The notes under the pieces were generated by a model. It did no database searches. It saw only the letters and a program-made list of their open reading frames with translations, and had not been told where the DNA came from. Positions 26,241-35,252 of a stretch of DNA of 64,000 nucleotides are shown here, piece after piece (positions within the stretch are counted from its first letter, which is position 1; every line of letters starts with the position of its first letter). Both the position numbers and the translations under genes were made by a program. Source of the stretch: Fidelibacterota bacterium (GTDB taxonomy: Bacteria; Fidelibacterota; Marinisomatia; Marinisomatales; UBA1611); contig JADHUI010000009.1 in the NCBI GenBank assembly GCA_016784605.1, positions 1-64,000 of the forward strand. Direction: 5' to 3'.

Positions 26241-26984
26241 TTATTGATGAATCGCGTCAGCAAATTCTTTCATTATAGCTGAACCATGATTTTCGATAAT
26301 CGTCCCCGTTACAATAAAAGATGCACCTGCCTTAACACGTTCCTGAGCTGCATCTGGAGACCGTATTCCACCTCCAACAATTAAAGGGCATTCAATGGCC
26401 TTAGCCATAGCAGTAATAACTTGAGTTGGAACGGCTGTTTTTGCGCCACTTCCAGCTTCAAGATATAACATTTTCAATCCTAAATATTGGCCCGCAAGTC
26501 CATGGGCTACTGCAATATCCGAACGATTCATGGGAATCGGTTTTGTATGGCTCATAAATTCAACTGTAGAATTAGCGCCACCATCGAATAACATATATCC
26601 TGTAGGAATTGTTTCAATGCCTAAATCCTTAACCATAGGGGCAGCTAAAACTTGTTCTCCAATAAGATAATGAGGATTCCTACCCGAAATTACAGACATA
26701 AATAACATTGCATCATAATGATTATTTAATTGATTAAGCCCACCGGGAAAGGAAATGACCGGAATCGTTGACGCTGCTTTAATGCGTTCTACTCTTTCAT
26801 GGCATTTGCTATCCATCATTAAACTTCCCCCCACAAAAAGGGCATCAACACCCGCTTCATTTGCTGCATTTACATGTGCTTCTATCGTTGAGTCATTTTT
26901 GTAGTCGGGATCAATGAGGACAATATATCCGGCGCCTTTTTGGGTACGAGTATTTAATAATGATTGATAAATGTCTGATTTCAT
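26241..26984 (-). CDS. Geranylgeranylglyceryl phosphate synthase family protein (bacterial group)
   Basis: 247 aa TIM-barrel prenyltransferase. Motifs: IVLIDPDYKND (phosphate and Asp ligands), GGSLMMDS, SFPGGLNQ, GYMLFDGG, YLEAGSG, and the phosphate loop VGGGIRSPDAA then TGTIIE. In archaea it forms the first ether bond of the membrane lipid between sn-glycerol-1-phosphate and a prenyl diphosphate. Bacteroidetes group II homologues do the same reaction in vitro; Bacillus PcrB uses heptaprenyl. The lipid made here is unknown and no G1P dehydrogenase is seen in the window. Confidence 0.9.
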   Translation of the reverse strand: MKSDIYQSLLNTRTQKGAGYIVLIDPDYKNDSTIEAHVNAANEAGVDALFVGGSLMMDSKCHERVERIKAASTIPVISFPGGLNQLNNHYDAMLFMSVISGRNPHYLIGEQVLAAPMVKDLGIETIPTGYMLFDGGANSTVEFMSHTKPIPMNRSDIAVAHGLAGQYLGLKMLYLEAGSGAKTAVPTQVITAMAKAIECPLIVGGGIRSPDAAQERVKAGASFIVTGTIIENHGSAIMKEFADAIHQ

Positions 26985-26992
26985 ATCTAAAT

Positions 26993-27370
26993 CTAAGTGA
27001 TGATACCTTGATATGCTTCTGCAGAAAGTAATTCATCTTTTCCGGCAGAATCGTCCACTTTTACTTCAATAAGCCACCCTTGACCGTATGGGTCTTGATT
27101 AATATGATCGGGTGAATCTTCCAATGATTCATTTATAGCCATCACGATTCCGTTAATGGGTGCAATTAAATCTGAAACTGTTTTTACGGCTTCCACTTCA
27201 CCAAATGGATCTCCTTGAGATAATTCTTGCCCAATCTCTGGAAACTCGACAAAAACAATATCCCCAAGCTGCTCTTGGGCAAAATCTGTAATACCAATTT
27301 TAACCGATTCTCCAGAAAAGTCTACCCATTCATGATCTTTGGAATAAAATAATTTGTCTGGAAAATTCAT
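26993..27370 (-). CDS. gcvH: Glycine cleavage system H protein
   Basis: 125 aa, the usual length. The lipoyl-lysine sits in [10 protein letters not shown] (Lys63). It starts [30 protein letters not shown] and shuttles the aminomethyl group of glycine between GcvP, GcvT and Lpd. None of these partners is in the window. Its ATG overlaps the accC stop as ATGA. H proteins also act in lipoate relay; that cannot be judged here. Confidence 0.95.
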   Translation of the reverse strand: MNFPDKLFYSKDHEWVDFSGESVKIGITDFAQEQLGDIVFVEFPEIGQELSQGDPFGEVEAVKTVSDLIAPINGIVMAINESLEDSPDHINQDPYGQGWLIEVKVDDSAGKDELLSAEAYQGIIT

Positions 27371-28731
27371 TCTTCATCTCCTTCATTAGGATTGAATTCG
27401 AAGGATTCTAAAAAGCTCGTATCAAAATCCCCCGATTTAAATTGATCATTGGCCATAATGGCTTGATGATATGGAATAGTCGTTTTTGGTCCTTCTATAA
27501 TGGTTTCTTCCAAAGCACGTTGCATACGATTGATGGCTCGATTCCGGTTTTTAGCGTGCACAATGAGTTTCCCAATTAAAGAATCGTAATGTGTGGGAAT
27601 TTGATATCCCGCATATGCATGGCTATCAATTCTTACACCTTTTCCGCCAGGCATATGATAACTTTCAATTTTTAATGGACTCGGTATAAATCCCTTAGCC
27701 GGATCTTCCGCATTAATTCTGCATTCAATCGAATGCCCTTGTAATTCAATATTATACAAGTTTTCAGGTATTTTTTCTCCGGCATGCATGAGGATTTGCT
27801 GTTTTATGAGATCTGCACCCGTTACCATTTCTGTAATAGGATGTTCTACTTGAATACGGGTATTCATTTCCATGAAGTAGAAATTATTATTTTTATCTAA
27901 CAAAAACTCTATTGTTCCGACCCCAATATAATTTACTGATTTTCCGCCCGCGACCGCTGCCGCGCCTAATTTTTCTCGTAATGCTTCGTCCACAACAGGA
28001 GATGGGGATTCTTCTATTAATTTTTGGTGACGACGTTGAATCGAACATTCTCGCTCTCCCAAATGGACTACATTTCCATGCATATCGCCCAAAATCTGAA
28101 CTTCGATGTGTCTTGGTTTTTCTATAAATTTTTCAATATACATATCCCCATTACCAAAACCGGATAATGCTTCTTGGAAGGCAGTATTGTAAGCATGTTC
28201 AACACCATCCGGGGAATCAACGAAACGCATACCACGTCCGCCTCCACCGGCAGATGCTTTCAACATAACAGGATATCCCATTTCGTCTGCCAATTTTTGT
28301 GCTTCTTCAGGACCTGACAATATGCCTTCTCCACCGGGGACAACTGGAACACCTGCTTCTTTCATGGTCTTTTTAGCTTGGCTTTTATTTCCCATAGCAT
28401 CAATGATTTCAGGTGTTGGACCAATAAACGTAAAATCATTTTCTGCACAAATTCGTGAAAATTGAGCTGATTCTGCCAAAAACCCATAACCGGGATGCAC
28501 CGCGTCTGCATTGGTGATTTCCCCCGCTGCAATGAGTCGGGGAATATTCAAATAACTGTCTTTCCCAGCTGGAGGTCCGATGCAAACAGCTTCATCTGCA
28601 AATTTAACATGGAGTGAATATTCATCTGCTGTTGAATAAACAGCGACCGTTTTAATGCCTAATTCATGACAGGCACGGATAATTCTTAGGGCAATTTCAC
28701 CCCGATTGGCAATGAGAACTTTTTTAAACAT
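27367..28731 (-). CDS. accC: Biotin carboxylase (acetyl-CoA carboxylase subunit)
   Basis: 454 aa. [22 protein letters not shown] start, ATP-grasp centre with [38 protein letters not shown], and [17 protein letters not shown]. Carboxylates the biotin on AccB using ATP and bicarbonate. Pairs with accB 6 bp upstream; the carboxyltransferase subunits accA/accD are not in this window. Length fits AccC and not a pyruvate or propionyl-CoA carboxylase fusion. Confidence 0.96.
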   Translation of the reverse strand: MFKKVLIANRGEIALRIIRACHELGIKTVAVYSTADEYSLHVKFADEAVCIGPPAGKDSYLNIPRLIAAGEITNADAVHPGYGFLAESAQFSRICAENDFTFIGPTPEIIDAMGNKSQAKKTMKEAGVPVVPGGEGILSGPEEAQKLADEMGYPVMLKASAGGGGRGMRFVDSPDGVEHAYNTAFQEALSGFGNGDMYIEKFIEKPRHIEVQILGDMHGNVVHLGERECSIQRRHQKLIEESPSPVVDEALREKLGAAAVAGGKSVNYIGVGTIEFLLDKNNNFYFMEMNTRIQVEHPITEMVTGADLIKQQILMHAGEKIPENLYNIELQGHSIECRINAEDPAKGFIPSPLKIESYHMPGGKGVRIDSHAYAGYQIPTHYDSLIGKLIVHAKNRNRAINRMQRALEETIIEGPKTTIPYHQAIMANDQFKSGDFDTSFLESFEFNPNEGDEE

Positions 28732-28737
28732 GATGGT

Positions 28738-29196
28738 CTAGGCTGGATTAATGATAAATAATGGTTGATTAAATTCTACAGCTCCAGAATCATCTACTAA
28801 AATTTTAGTAATAACTCCGTCAAGTTCGGATTCAATTTCATTCATTATTTTCATCGCTTCTATAATACAAAGTGTTTGCCCTTTTTTAACCGAATCGCCA
28901 ACCTTTACGAAAGGCGGATCGTCTGGGGAGGGTGCAATATAAAATGTTCCAGGCATAGGTGATAATACGGATTCGCCTTCAGGTTCAACCGATTCGGATT
29001 TTGAGACTTCTTGAGAAACTGAAGTGCTCGGCACCTCAGGAGCGACTACAGGTGCTGATGATGTAACGGATGAAACGATTCCCGGAGATTTTGACACTCG
29101 GAAAGACCGCCCCCAAAATTTAACTTCTATCTCATTCACCTCACTTTGTTCTAAAATGTAAATGATCTCTTTTAATTTGTCTTGCCACTTTTTCAT
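28738..29196 (-). CDS. accB: Biotin carboxyl carrier protein
   Basis: 152 aa: an N-terminal helix, a Ser/Pro/Val/Glu-rich flexible linker (about 40-75), then a biotinyl domain with the modified Lys in IEAMKIMNEIES (Lys118). Carries carboxyl groups between AccC and the carboxyltransferase. Part of efp-accB-accC-gcvH, spacings 5 and 6 bp. Confidence 0.96.
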   Translation of the reverse strand: MKKWQDKLKEIIYILEQSEVNEIEVKFWGRSFRVSKSPGIVSSVTSSAPVVAPEVPSTSVSQEVSKSESVEPEGESVLSPMPGTFYIAPSPDDPPFVKVGDSVKKGQTLCIIEAMKIMNEIESELDGVITKILVDDSGAVEFNQPLFIINPA

Positions 29197-29201
29197 ATTA
29201 A

Positions 29202-29765
29202 TTATCCCTTAGATCGTTCTACATAATCACCTGTTCGAGTATCAATTCTGAGTTTATCCCCAATATTGATAAATAGTGGGACATTTAATTCATACCCAGT
29301 TTCTACCGTAGCAGGTTTAGTAGCACCTTGAGCTGTATTTCCTTTAAATCCGGGCTCGGTATCTTCTACTTCAAGTATAACATGTGGCGGAATCCGAATA
29401 TCTAAAATTTCATCGCCATCAAATAGAAGATCTGCATTCATACCACCAACAAGAAAATTTTTCTGATCACCTACAATATCAAATGAAACATTAAGCTGTT
29501 CAAAATTATCTTCGTCCATGAAAATAAACGCCATATCATCATGATATAAATATTGCATTTTCTTTGCATCTACACGAATGTATTCTATGCGAGCACCTGC
29601 ATTGAATGTATGATCAATAATCTTCCCTGAAATAATATCTTTAAGTTTCGTTCGAACAAAAGCACCCCCCTTTCCGGGTTTTACATGTTGAAACTCAACA
29701 ACTTTCATTCGTTTGTTTTTATGTAGAATGACCGCGCCATTCTTAATATCTGCAGTAGTAGCCAT
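29202..29765 (-). CDS. efp: Elongation factor P
   Basis: 187 aa, normal. Start ATG 29765 has an AAGGAAGG ribosome site. KOW/KPGKGGAFVRTKLKD holds the conserved loop with the tip Lys (KPGKGG) that is beta-lysylated in many bacteria; no epmA or epmB-type gene was recognised nearby. The OB domains II and III end with DTRTGDYVERSKG. Relieves ribosome stalling at Pro-Pro. The longer open frame upstream has no RBS and does not match the family. Confidence 0.96.
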   Translation of the reverse strand: MATTADIKNGAVILHKNKRMKVVEFQHVKPGKGGAFVRTKLKDIISGKIIDHTFNAGARIEYIRVDAKKMQYLYHDDMAFIFMDEDNFEQLNVSFDIVGDQKNFLVGGMNADLLFDGDEILDIRIPPHVILEVEDTEPGFKGNTAQGATKPATVETGYELNVPLFINIGDKLRIDTRTGDYVERSKG

Positions 29766-29815
29766 GAAATCCTTCCTTAAATTGAACGTGAAAGTTACAT
29801 CATACATAAATGACT

Positions 29816-30730
29816 TCAAATTTCAGATAATACCTTTATTTCATGTATGAATTGTGAAGCCCAACGCCTATCTTGCCCGCAGGAATCCAAATTGGGCACA
29901 TATTTGGCATATTTGACTAAATCTGCTTTTTCCAATTGGGAAACCCAATTTTTAAATATGGATTTATCCAACTGAAATAAGTGACCATTTTCAGAAATTT
30001 CTAGTGTAGTCATTTCTAATGTTCGTATATAAAATACTCGTTCAACAAGTTCGCGTAATAAATAGGATAATTCCACATAAAATAGTTTAACATTTGTTTC
30101 ATGTTCTAACTGATTCAAACGGGAAATGGCTTCTTCAAATGGATCTTTTTTAATTATTTCCTTCCTATTCACCTCAGGAGAAATATGAATTCTTTTTTTC
30201 CAAATCCAAATCATTGTCCCAATCAAAAATAATAATAATCCAACCATAATACTGAGTTTCATTGGAAATAATCCACTTACAGGTACTGGCCCTTTTATAG
30301 GTCTTATAGTTGTTTGCCCTCCCAGTATAATACTGGAGATAACATCAATTTGAATTGGATCTGCAGAAAGGGAATAATTATAAGTACTATCTTTATTTAA
30401 GACTTGAATTTCATACGCAGGGGTCCAATATGTTCCTGTGTCCCAATACGATATTTCACATGAAATACCCACAATACCATTTTGATTTTGGATATAGTTA
30501 AAGTCATGATATTGAACCGAGTCAGACAGGAGTTCTAAAGTCGGATATTGAATAGTCATACCAACACTTCCAACCGTAGATACTTTAAATTGGATTTTTT
30601 CACCAATTCGAACTTTTGTTGTATCAACTGTTGCAATAACTGAAAGTGATGACTTCGGTTGACTTTTTTCTGGACTGCAAGCCAAATACATCCAAGCTAA
30701 ACCCAAAAAAAGTAACGATTTTCTAAACAT
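29816..30730 (-). CDS. Membrane-anchored lipoprotein of the MoxR/DUF58 locus (BatD/DUF4381-like)
   Basis: 304 aa. Signal peptide with lipobox YLAC (Cys18), a periplasmic beta-rich domain (about 25-150: VDTTKVRIGEKIQFKV...), one transmembrane helix (about 157-177) and a cytoplasmic helical domain with a basic/acidic pattern (KDPFEEAISRLNQLEH). This architecture is that of proteins next to moxR and DUF58 genes in Bat/aerotolerance-type clusters. Start ATG overlaps the DUF58 stop (TAATG). Direct role unknown; assignment rests mostly on context. Confidence 0.65.
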   Translation of the reverse strand: MFRKSLLFLGLAWMYLACSPEKSQPKSSLSVIATVDTTKVRIGEKIQFKVSTVGSVGMTIQYPTLELLSDSVQYHDFNYIQNQNGIVGISCEISYWDTGTYWTPAYEIQVLNKDSTYNYSLSADPIQIDVISSIILGGQTTIRPIKGPVPVSGLFPMKLSIMVGLLLFLIGTMIWIWKKRIHISPEVNRKEIIKKDPFEEAISRLNQLEHETNVKLFYVELSYLLRELVERVFYIRTLEMTTLEISENGHLFQLDKSIFKNWVSQLEKADLVKYAKYVPNLDSCGQDRRWASQFIHEIKVLSEI

Positions 30731-31605
30731 TAGTATCGTTTTTCCCTGAGTCTAAAAAAAGACATGAGTGGCTCTACAAAATCTTCATTTGTTTGAATAG
30801 GAACCAAGTCAAACCCAATTTTTCGAGCTTGTTTATGAAGAGAATTCATTTCATCGTTGGCTGTTTTAGTGAAGGTTAACCGATCATATTCTGACGATGT
30901 ATCAATCCAAATATTTTCACCCGTCTCGGAATCTGAAATTTTCAATAATCCTACATCTGGGAATTCTGTTTCTGCTTCATCATGAATGTGTAACCCAATA
31001 ATATCGTGTTTTCGATTTGCCACTCTAAGAGCTGACCAATACCCTTCATCCATAAAATCGGACAAAATAAATACAACACTTTTTCGCTTAGAAACTTTCA
31101 ACAGAAAGTCTAATGCATTCTTTAAGGATGTTTTTTTATTTTTCGGTTTAAAGTATAATAATTCTCTTACGACTCGCAATACGTGGGATTTACCTTTTTT
31201 AGGGACAATATACTTTTCAACTTCGTCACTAAAGAGAATAAGCCCTACTTTATCATTATTTTTTATAGCGGAGAACCCAAGTACAGCAGCAATTTCTGCA
31301 TTAATATCTTTTTTTAATGATTTAGTCGAACTGAATAATCCCGAACTACTCACATCCACCAAAAGATAGACTGTCAATTCTCGCTCTTCTTCAAATATTT
31401 TTATAAATGGAGAACCCGTTCGAGCGGTCACATTCCAGTCGATGAGGCGAATGTCATCTCCTGGTTGATATTCACGTACTTCAGAAAAAGTCATTCCACG
31501 CCCTTTGAAAACAGAATGATATTCACCACCAAACAAATCATTGACTAATCCGCGCGTACGAATTTCAATTTGTTTAACTTTTTTAAGGATTTCTCTTGGG
31601 ATCAT
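30730..31605 (-). CDS. DUF58 (von Willebrand A-like) protein
   Basis: 291 aa. Typical motif GRGMTFSEVREYQPGDDIRLIDWNVTARTGSPFIKIFEEERELTVYL is split here into recognisable parts: YQPGDD..IDWN and FEEERE. A vWA-like fold begins at LLVDVSSSGLF (MIDAS-like DxSxS). DUF58 proteins follow MoxR ATPases in most phyla and probably act as their substrate-binding partner or scaffold. It sits 10 bp after moxR; no signal peptide, so cytoplasmic. Confidence 0.88.
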   Translation of the reverse strand: MIPREILKKVKQIEIRTRGLVNDLFGGEYHSVFKGRGMTFSEVREYQPGDDIRLIDWNVTARTGSPFIKIFEEERELTVYLLVDVSSSGLFSSTKSLKKDINAEIAAVLGFSAIKNNDKVGLILFSDEVEKYIVPKKGKSHVLRVVRELLYFKPKNKKTSLKNALDFLLKVSKRKSVVFILSDFMDEGYWSALRVANRKHDIIGLHIHDEAETEFPDVGLLKISDSETGENIWIDTSSEYDRLTFTKTANDEMNSLHKQARKIGFDLVPIQTNEDFVEPLMSFFRLREKRY

Positions 31606-31615
31606 GGAAACGGGA

Positions 31616-32614
31616 TCAAGGAACTTCGACAGCCTCGAATAACCGCTTTATAACATCTTCTGATGTTATTTCTTCTGCTTCTGCTTCATAAGTTAAAATA
31701 ACACGATGACGCAATACATCAGCGCCAATGAATCGGACATCTTCAGGTGTTATATATCCTCGATGCTGCATGAAGGCTCTTGCTTTAGCTGCTCGCACCA
31801 AATTTATGGTTGCCCGTGGAGATGCACCGAAATCAATCAAACCATCTAAATCTGTTAAGCCAGATTCTTTCGGATTTCGTGTAGCAAAAACGAGATTCAA
31901 TACGTATTCCTCTACTTTTTCATCTACATATATTTCATTAATAATATTTTGTGCATTTATAATAGTATCGGAATGAACAACCGGATTTAATATTTGAGAA
32001 TTAGCACCCGGTTGTGTCTGAGTTCTGAGAATCCGTTTTTCCGCATCTTTAGAAGGATAATCGACTAAAAGTTTAAACATAAATCGATCTACTTGTGCTT
32101 CAGGTAATGGATAAGTCCCTTCCTGCTCAATTGGATTTTGCGTAGCCATGACCAAAAAAGGGTTATCTAACTCAAATGTATTTTCACCAATGGTTACTTG
32201 TCGTTCTTGCATCGCTTCTAACAAGGCACTTTGAACTTTTGCCGGCGACCGGTTTATTTCATCAGCTAATATAATATTAGAGAATAAAGGACCTTTCCTT
32301 GTGTCAAATTCACCTGTTTTTTGGTTGTAGATTAATGTTCCCAATAAATCTGCTGGGAGCATATCTGGCGTAAATTGAATTCGTTGAAATTGCGTGTCAA
32401 TAGAATTTGCTAATGTTTTAACCATTAATGTTTTGGCAAGTCCAGGAACACCTTCTAATAGAATGTGACCATTAGATAGTAAACTAATAATAATTTTTTC
32501 CAACAATTCATCCTGGCCAAGAATGACAAGATTGAGCTGTTTCTTTAAATCATCTACAAACTGAGATGATGCAGAAATCTTTTCGTTGATTTCGGTAAGG
32601 CTAAAGTCACTCAT
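31616..32614 (-). CDS. MoxR-family AAA+ ATPase
   Basis: 332 aa. Walker A-like GVPGLAKTLMVKTLA, Walker B LADEINRSPAKVQSALLEAM, sensor ATQNPIEQEGTYPLPEAQVDRFMF, and an arginine-finger/lid region SPRATINLVRAAKARA. MoxR ATPases work as chaperones that help insert cofactors or assemble complexes; the client is unknown. Upstream lies the TPR lipoprotein (9 bp) and downstream DUF58. Confidence 0.94.
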   Translation of the reverse strand: MSDFSLTEINEKISASSQFVDDLKKQLNLVILGQDELLEKIIISLLSNGHILLEGVPGLAKTLMVKTLANSIDTQFQRIQFTPDMLPADLLGTLIYNQKTGEFDTRKGPLFSNIILADEINRSPAKVQSALLEAMQERQVTIGENTFELDNPFLVMATQNPIEQEGTYPLPEAQVDRFMFKLLVDYPSKDAEKRILRTQTQPGANSQILNPVVHSDTIINAQNIINEIYVDEKVEEYVLNLVFATRNPKESGLTDLDGLIDFGASPRATINLVRAAKARAFMQHRGYITPEDVRFIGADVLRHRVILTYEAEAEEITSEDVIKRLFEAVEVP

Positions 32615-32623
32615 ATTATATTC

Positions 32624-33358
32624 TCAGGAAGTGATGTGCTTTAAGGCAGGGATTTCGTTTATGTCTTTACCTAAGAAATCCAACTCAAATCTAACAGACG
32701 GCGATAAATCATGTTTAGGGAAACGTGTGAGAAATAATTGATACTCGTCTTTTGCTTTATCGGTATTCTTTAAAATGTTAGCATAAATATATCCAATCAT
32801 AAACTGTGCATGAGCTTCTTGTCCTGAACCGGAAAATTGATTTAACACCTTCCGATATTCATTAATCGCAGTATCAAAATCTCTTAAATCATTCATATAA
32901 ATATCTCCAATGAGATATTGCGCCTTCGCTGACAGCGGATGATCTGCATAATTTTCAACCAAGTATGAACAATTAGAAATGGATTCTTTAATATCTTTTC
33001 TTCTTCTAAGTGATTCTGCTTTATTGAAAACCCAGGCAGGAAAATTTTCAATTTCTTTCTTCGCCTGAACTGCATGTTTAGAATTTGGATATTTTTCAAT
33101 CGTTTGTTGTAGCGCATTTAACCCTGCATTCAAATCATTCTTCCAATTTAAATAAATAACTGAAAGTTTATATTGTGCTTTTGACGATAATGAATCATTT
33201 TCATGGTCAGACAATAAGTCTGTTAAATGAGCAATAGATTCATCGATTTGATTGTCAGCTAAAGCTTTGTCTGATAGGTCAAAATATGTTTCTGCAGATT
33301 TTTCACAACCAACTGTAAATAAAAACGCAGATAAAATGAGTATTTGTGTGTATTTCAT
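32624..33358 (-). CDS. TPR lipoprotein, BamD/YbgF-like
   Basis: 244 aa. Lipobox FTVGC (Cys18) after a hydrophobic signal peptide. Three or more tetratricopeptide repeats follow (for example YFDLSDKALADNQIDESIAHLTDLLSDH, ALQQTIEKYPNSKHAVQAKKEI, AINEYRKVLNQFSGSGQEAHAQFMIGYIY), the layout of BamD, the TPR lipoprotein of the outer-membrane assembly complex. The gene is next to a BamA/TamA-like porin gene, which supports such a role. Its ATG overlaps the stop of a small upstream frame (ATGA). YbgF/other TPR lipoproteins remain alternatives. Confidence 0.7.
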   Translation of the reverse strand: MKYTQILILSAFLFTVGCEKSAETYFDLSDKALADNQIDESIAHLTDLLSDHENDSLSSKAQYKLSVIYLNWKNDLNAGLNALQQTIEKYPNSKHAVQAKKEIENFPAWVFNKAESLRRRKDIKESISNCSYLVENYADHPLSAKAQYLIGDIYMNDLRDFDTAINEYRKVLNQFSGSGQEAHAQFMIGYIYANILKNTDKAKDEYQLFLTRFPKHDLSPSVRFELDFLGKDINEIPALKHITS

Positions 33359-33467
33359 AGTCTTTCTTTATGTTTAAAAGCCGCCGAAATTAAGGCATAG
33401 GCGAATCGATTTCCATAGATTTAACATAGGATAAACCGATGATTAAAAAAATAGTTCCCGCTAAAAT
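33355..33467 (-). pseudogene. Probable frameshifted micro-gene (about 37 aa, one membrane helix)
   Basis: Two overlapping frames on the minus strand together read as a small protein: ILAGTIFLIIGLSYVK in one frame, then IYGNRFAYALISAAFKHKERL in the -1 frame, ending TGA that overlaps the next ATG (ATGA). The join falls at GTTAAATC; one extra A would restore a single frame. There is no ATG/GTG/TTG start; an ATT at 33467 has AGGAG 10 nt upstream. Either a sequencing or assembly indel, a real frameshift mutation, or a chance reading. No family recognised. Confidence 0.35.
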
Positions 33468-35242
33468 ATGTACTGAACTCCTAGTTGTATTTTTGACTGA
33501 GTGGGGTCATCCAGTTGTATAGCATAATCAAGCCTAGCAGGACCTAAAGGAGTATCAATAGATAAACCCATTCCGTAGTCCCACTTGATTGCATTAAAGG
33601 TTATTTGATCTAAATCATCTTCTAAAATGCCTCCATCAAAAAATATTATCCCCCCTAATATTTTATAAACATGAAACCGCCATTCTATATTGGCCATTAT
33701 ACGCGTTGTATGGCCAACGGGATATCCATCTTCATCTACTTTAAATCTTAAAATATCCCACCCGCGTAAACTGGTTGTACCACCAAGATAAAACTGTTCA
33801 TAACTATAATCCGTAAAGGTTGTATCCCAACCCCACATTTTCCCCATTTTCAATCTATAAGCAATAACACTTTTGTCTGAAACAGAAAAATATTGTTGCC
33901 ATCCCGCATCAAGTTTTAAATAATCTCGGCCTCCTCCAAACCAAAAACCGGCTACTTTTGCTCCGAGGCTAATAAAGTGTCCTTCAGTAGGTATTATGGG
34001 ATCATTTTTACGATCGATCAATAAAGTTGCTTTCCAGGATCTCTCTTGTAAATTTTCATCATTATTATCTGAAAACTGTTCCCAAATAAATTTACTTTCA
34101 AATTGAGATCTTTTTTCAAACCGATATAAATTGGCAAAAGTAATACCAAAGCGCTCAATAAATTCATTCTCATCTTTTTGATAAATGATAAATGTTTCAT
34201 AGTAACCAGTCAATTCAGTAGGAATTCGTGTATTAAAAAGCCAGTTATTCCCCAAGTTTATGTCTGCTCTAATTCGCGGGATAATAAATTCTTCTTCGAC
34301 GGGAATGCCAAATAATAAACGTGTTGAAAAATGAGTAGTTGTTTTAAATATGGACCTGTTTTTCCATTCCACTTGCGCACCAACAGCAGAAATAAGTTCT
34401 GCCCCTTCTGCAAATTGAATGGGTTCATACCCGCCCTCAGATACCCATTGTCTCCTTTTATATTCTTTTGTTTTAATTAAAATATTTACTAACGAATCAG
34501 AATTTTCAAGGCGAACTGGTTCAAGATTTACGAGTGAGAAAACACCCGTTTCACGAAGACGCTTAACGGTTAAATCGATAGAAGATTTTTGATATAATTC
34601 ATGATGAGAAAACATTAATTCTCTCAATACGATTGTTGAATCATAATGAGTCAAACCATTAATGACTGGTTTTAGAATAACAACATCTGGGCCTTCAACA
34701 ATATCAACAACAATGGATACAGAATCATCCACAGATTCGCCAATATTGATTTCAGCAAAAAGTTTTCCAATTTCTTGATACGATTCATGAAGAATGGGCA
34801 ACCCCGCATTCAATTTCACAGGGTTGTATGCATCTTTTATTTTCAAACCTAAGGATCGCTTAATCAAAGATTTTGATAATTGATTCGCCCCCTGAATAGT
34901 TACTGACCGAAGTCCATATTGCTTCCCTTCTACTATTTTATACAATATATAAACTTCATTATCCTCAATCGAGAATTCATCGATTATTTTTACATCAAGA
35001 AACCCGAGTGATTGATAATAGTTTTTAATCGTTAATGCATCTAGTTTAAGAAGCCTCGGATCAAATTTTGGTGCCTTAATTAAAAAGTTAGGTGGCTTTT
35101 GCCGAACGAGAAAAAAGATTTCACCTTCACTAACAGCCATATTGCCAGTTATATCAATATCTGATATAACCAGGTTTTCGCTTTGCGCGTAAACTAAGCC
35201 GAAGCAGATAATAAATCCGAAGATAATAATTTTTCTAATCAT
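33461..35242 (-). CDS. tamA: Outer-membrane BamA/TamA (Omp85) family protein
   Basis: 593 aa. Signal peptide (MIRKIIIFGFIICFGLVYAQ, cleavage after AQ), then POTRA domains (about 25-260; ISDIDITGNMAVSEGEIFFLV, LRSVTIQGANQLSKSLIKRSLG) and a 16-strand beta-barrel with LGGTTSLRGWD (lid-lock LRG motif) and the terminal aromatic signature (IQLGVQYIF, last Phe). At under 600 aa with about three POTRA domains it is closer to TamA than BamA (about 800 aa, five POTRA). tamB follows upstream with 10 bp, the standard TamA-TamB pairing. Symbol is by this context; another Omp85 subtype is possible. Confidence 0.75.
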   Translation of the reverse strand: MIRKIIIFGFIICFGLVYAQSENLVISDIDITGNMAVSEGEIFFLVRQKPPNFLIKAPKFDPRLLKLDALTIKNYYQSLGFLDVKIIDEFSIEDNEVYILYKIVEGKQYGLRSVTIQGANQLSKSLIKRSLGLKIKDAYNPVKLNAGLPILHESYQEIGKLFAEINIGESVDDSVSIVVDIVEGPDVVILKPVINGLTHYDSTIVLRELMFSHHELYQKSSIDLTVKRLRETGVFSLVNLEPVRLENSDSLVNILIKTKEYKRRQWVSEGGYEPIQFAEGAELISAVGAQVEWKNRSIFKTTTHFSTRLLFGIPVEEEFIIPRIRADINLGNNWLFNTRIPTELTGYYETFIIYQKDENEFIERFGITFANLYRFEKRSQFESKFIWEQFSDNNDENLQERSWKATLLIDRKNDPIIPTEGHFISLGAKVAGFWFGGGRDYLKLDAGWQQYFSVSDKSVIAYRLKMGKMWGWDTTFTDYSYEQFYLGGTTSLRGWDILRFKVDEDGYPVGHTTRIMANIEWRFHVYKILGGIIFFDGGILEDDLDQITFNAIKWDYGMGLSIDTPLGPARLDYAIQLDDPTQSKIQLGVQYIF

Positions 35243-35252
35243 TGGTAGCTAC

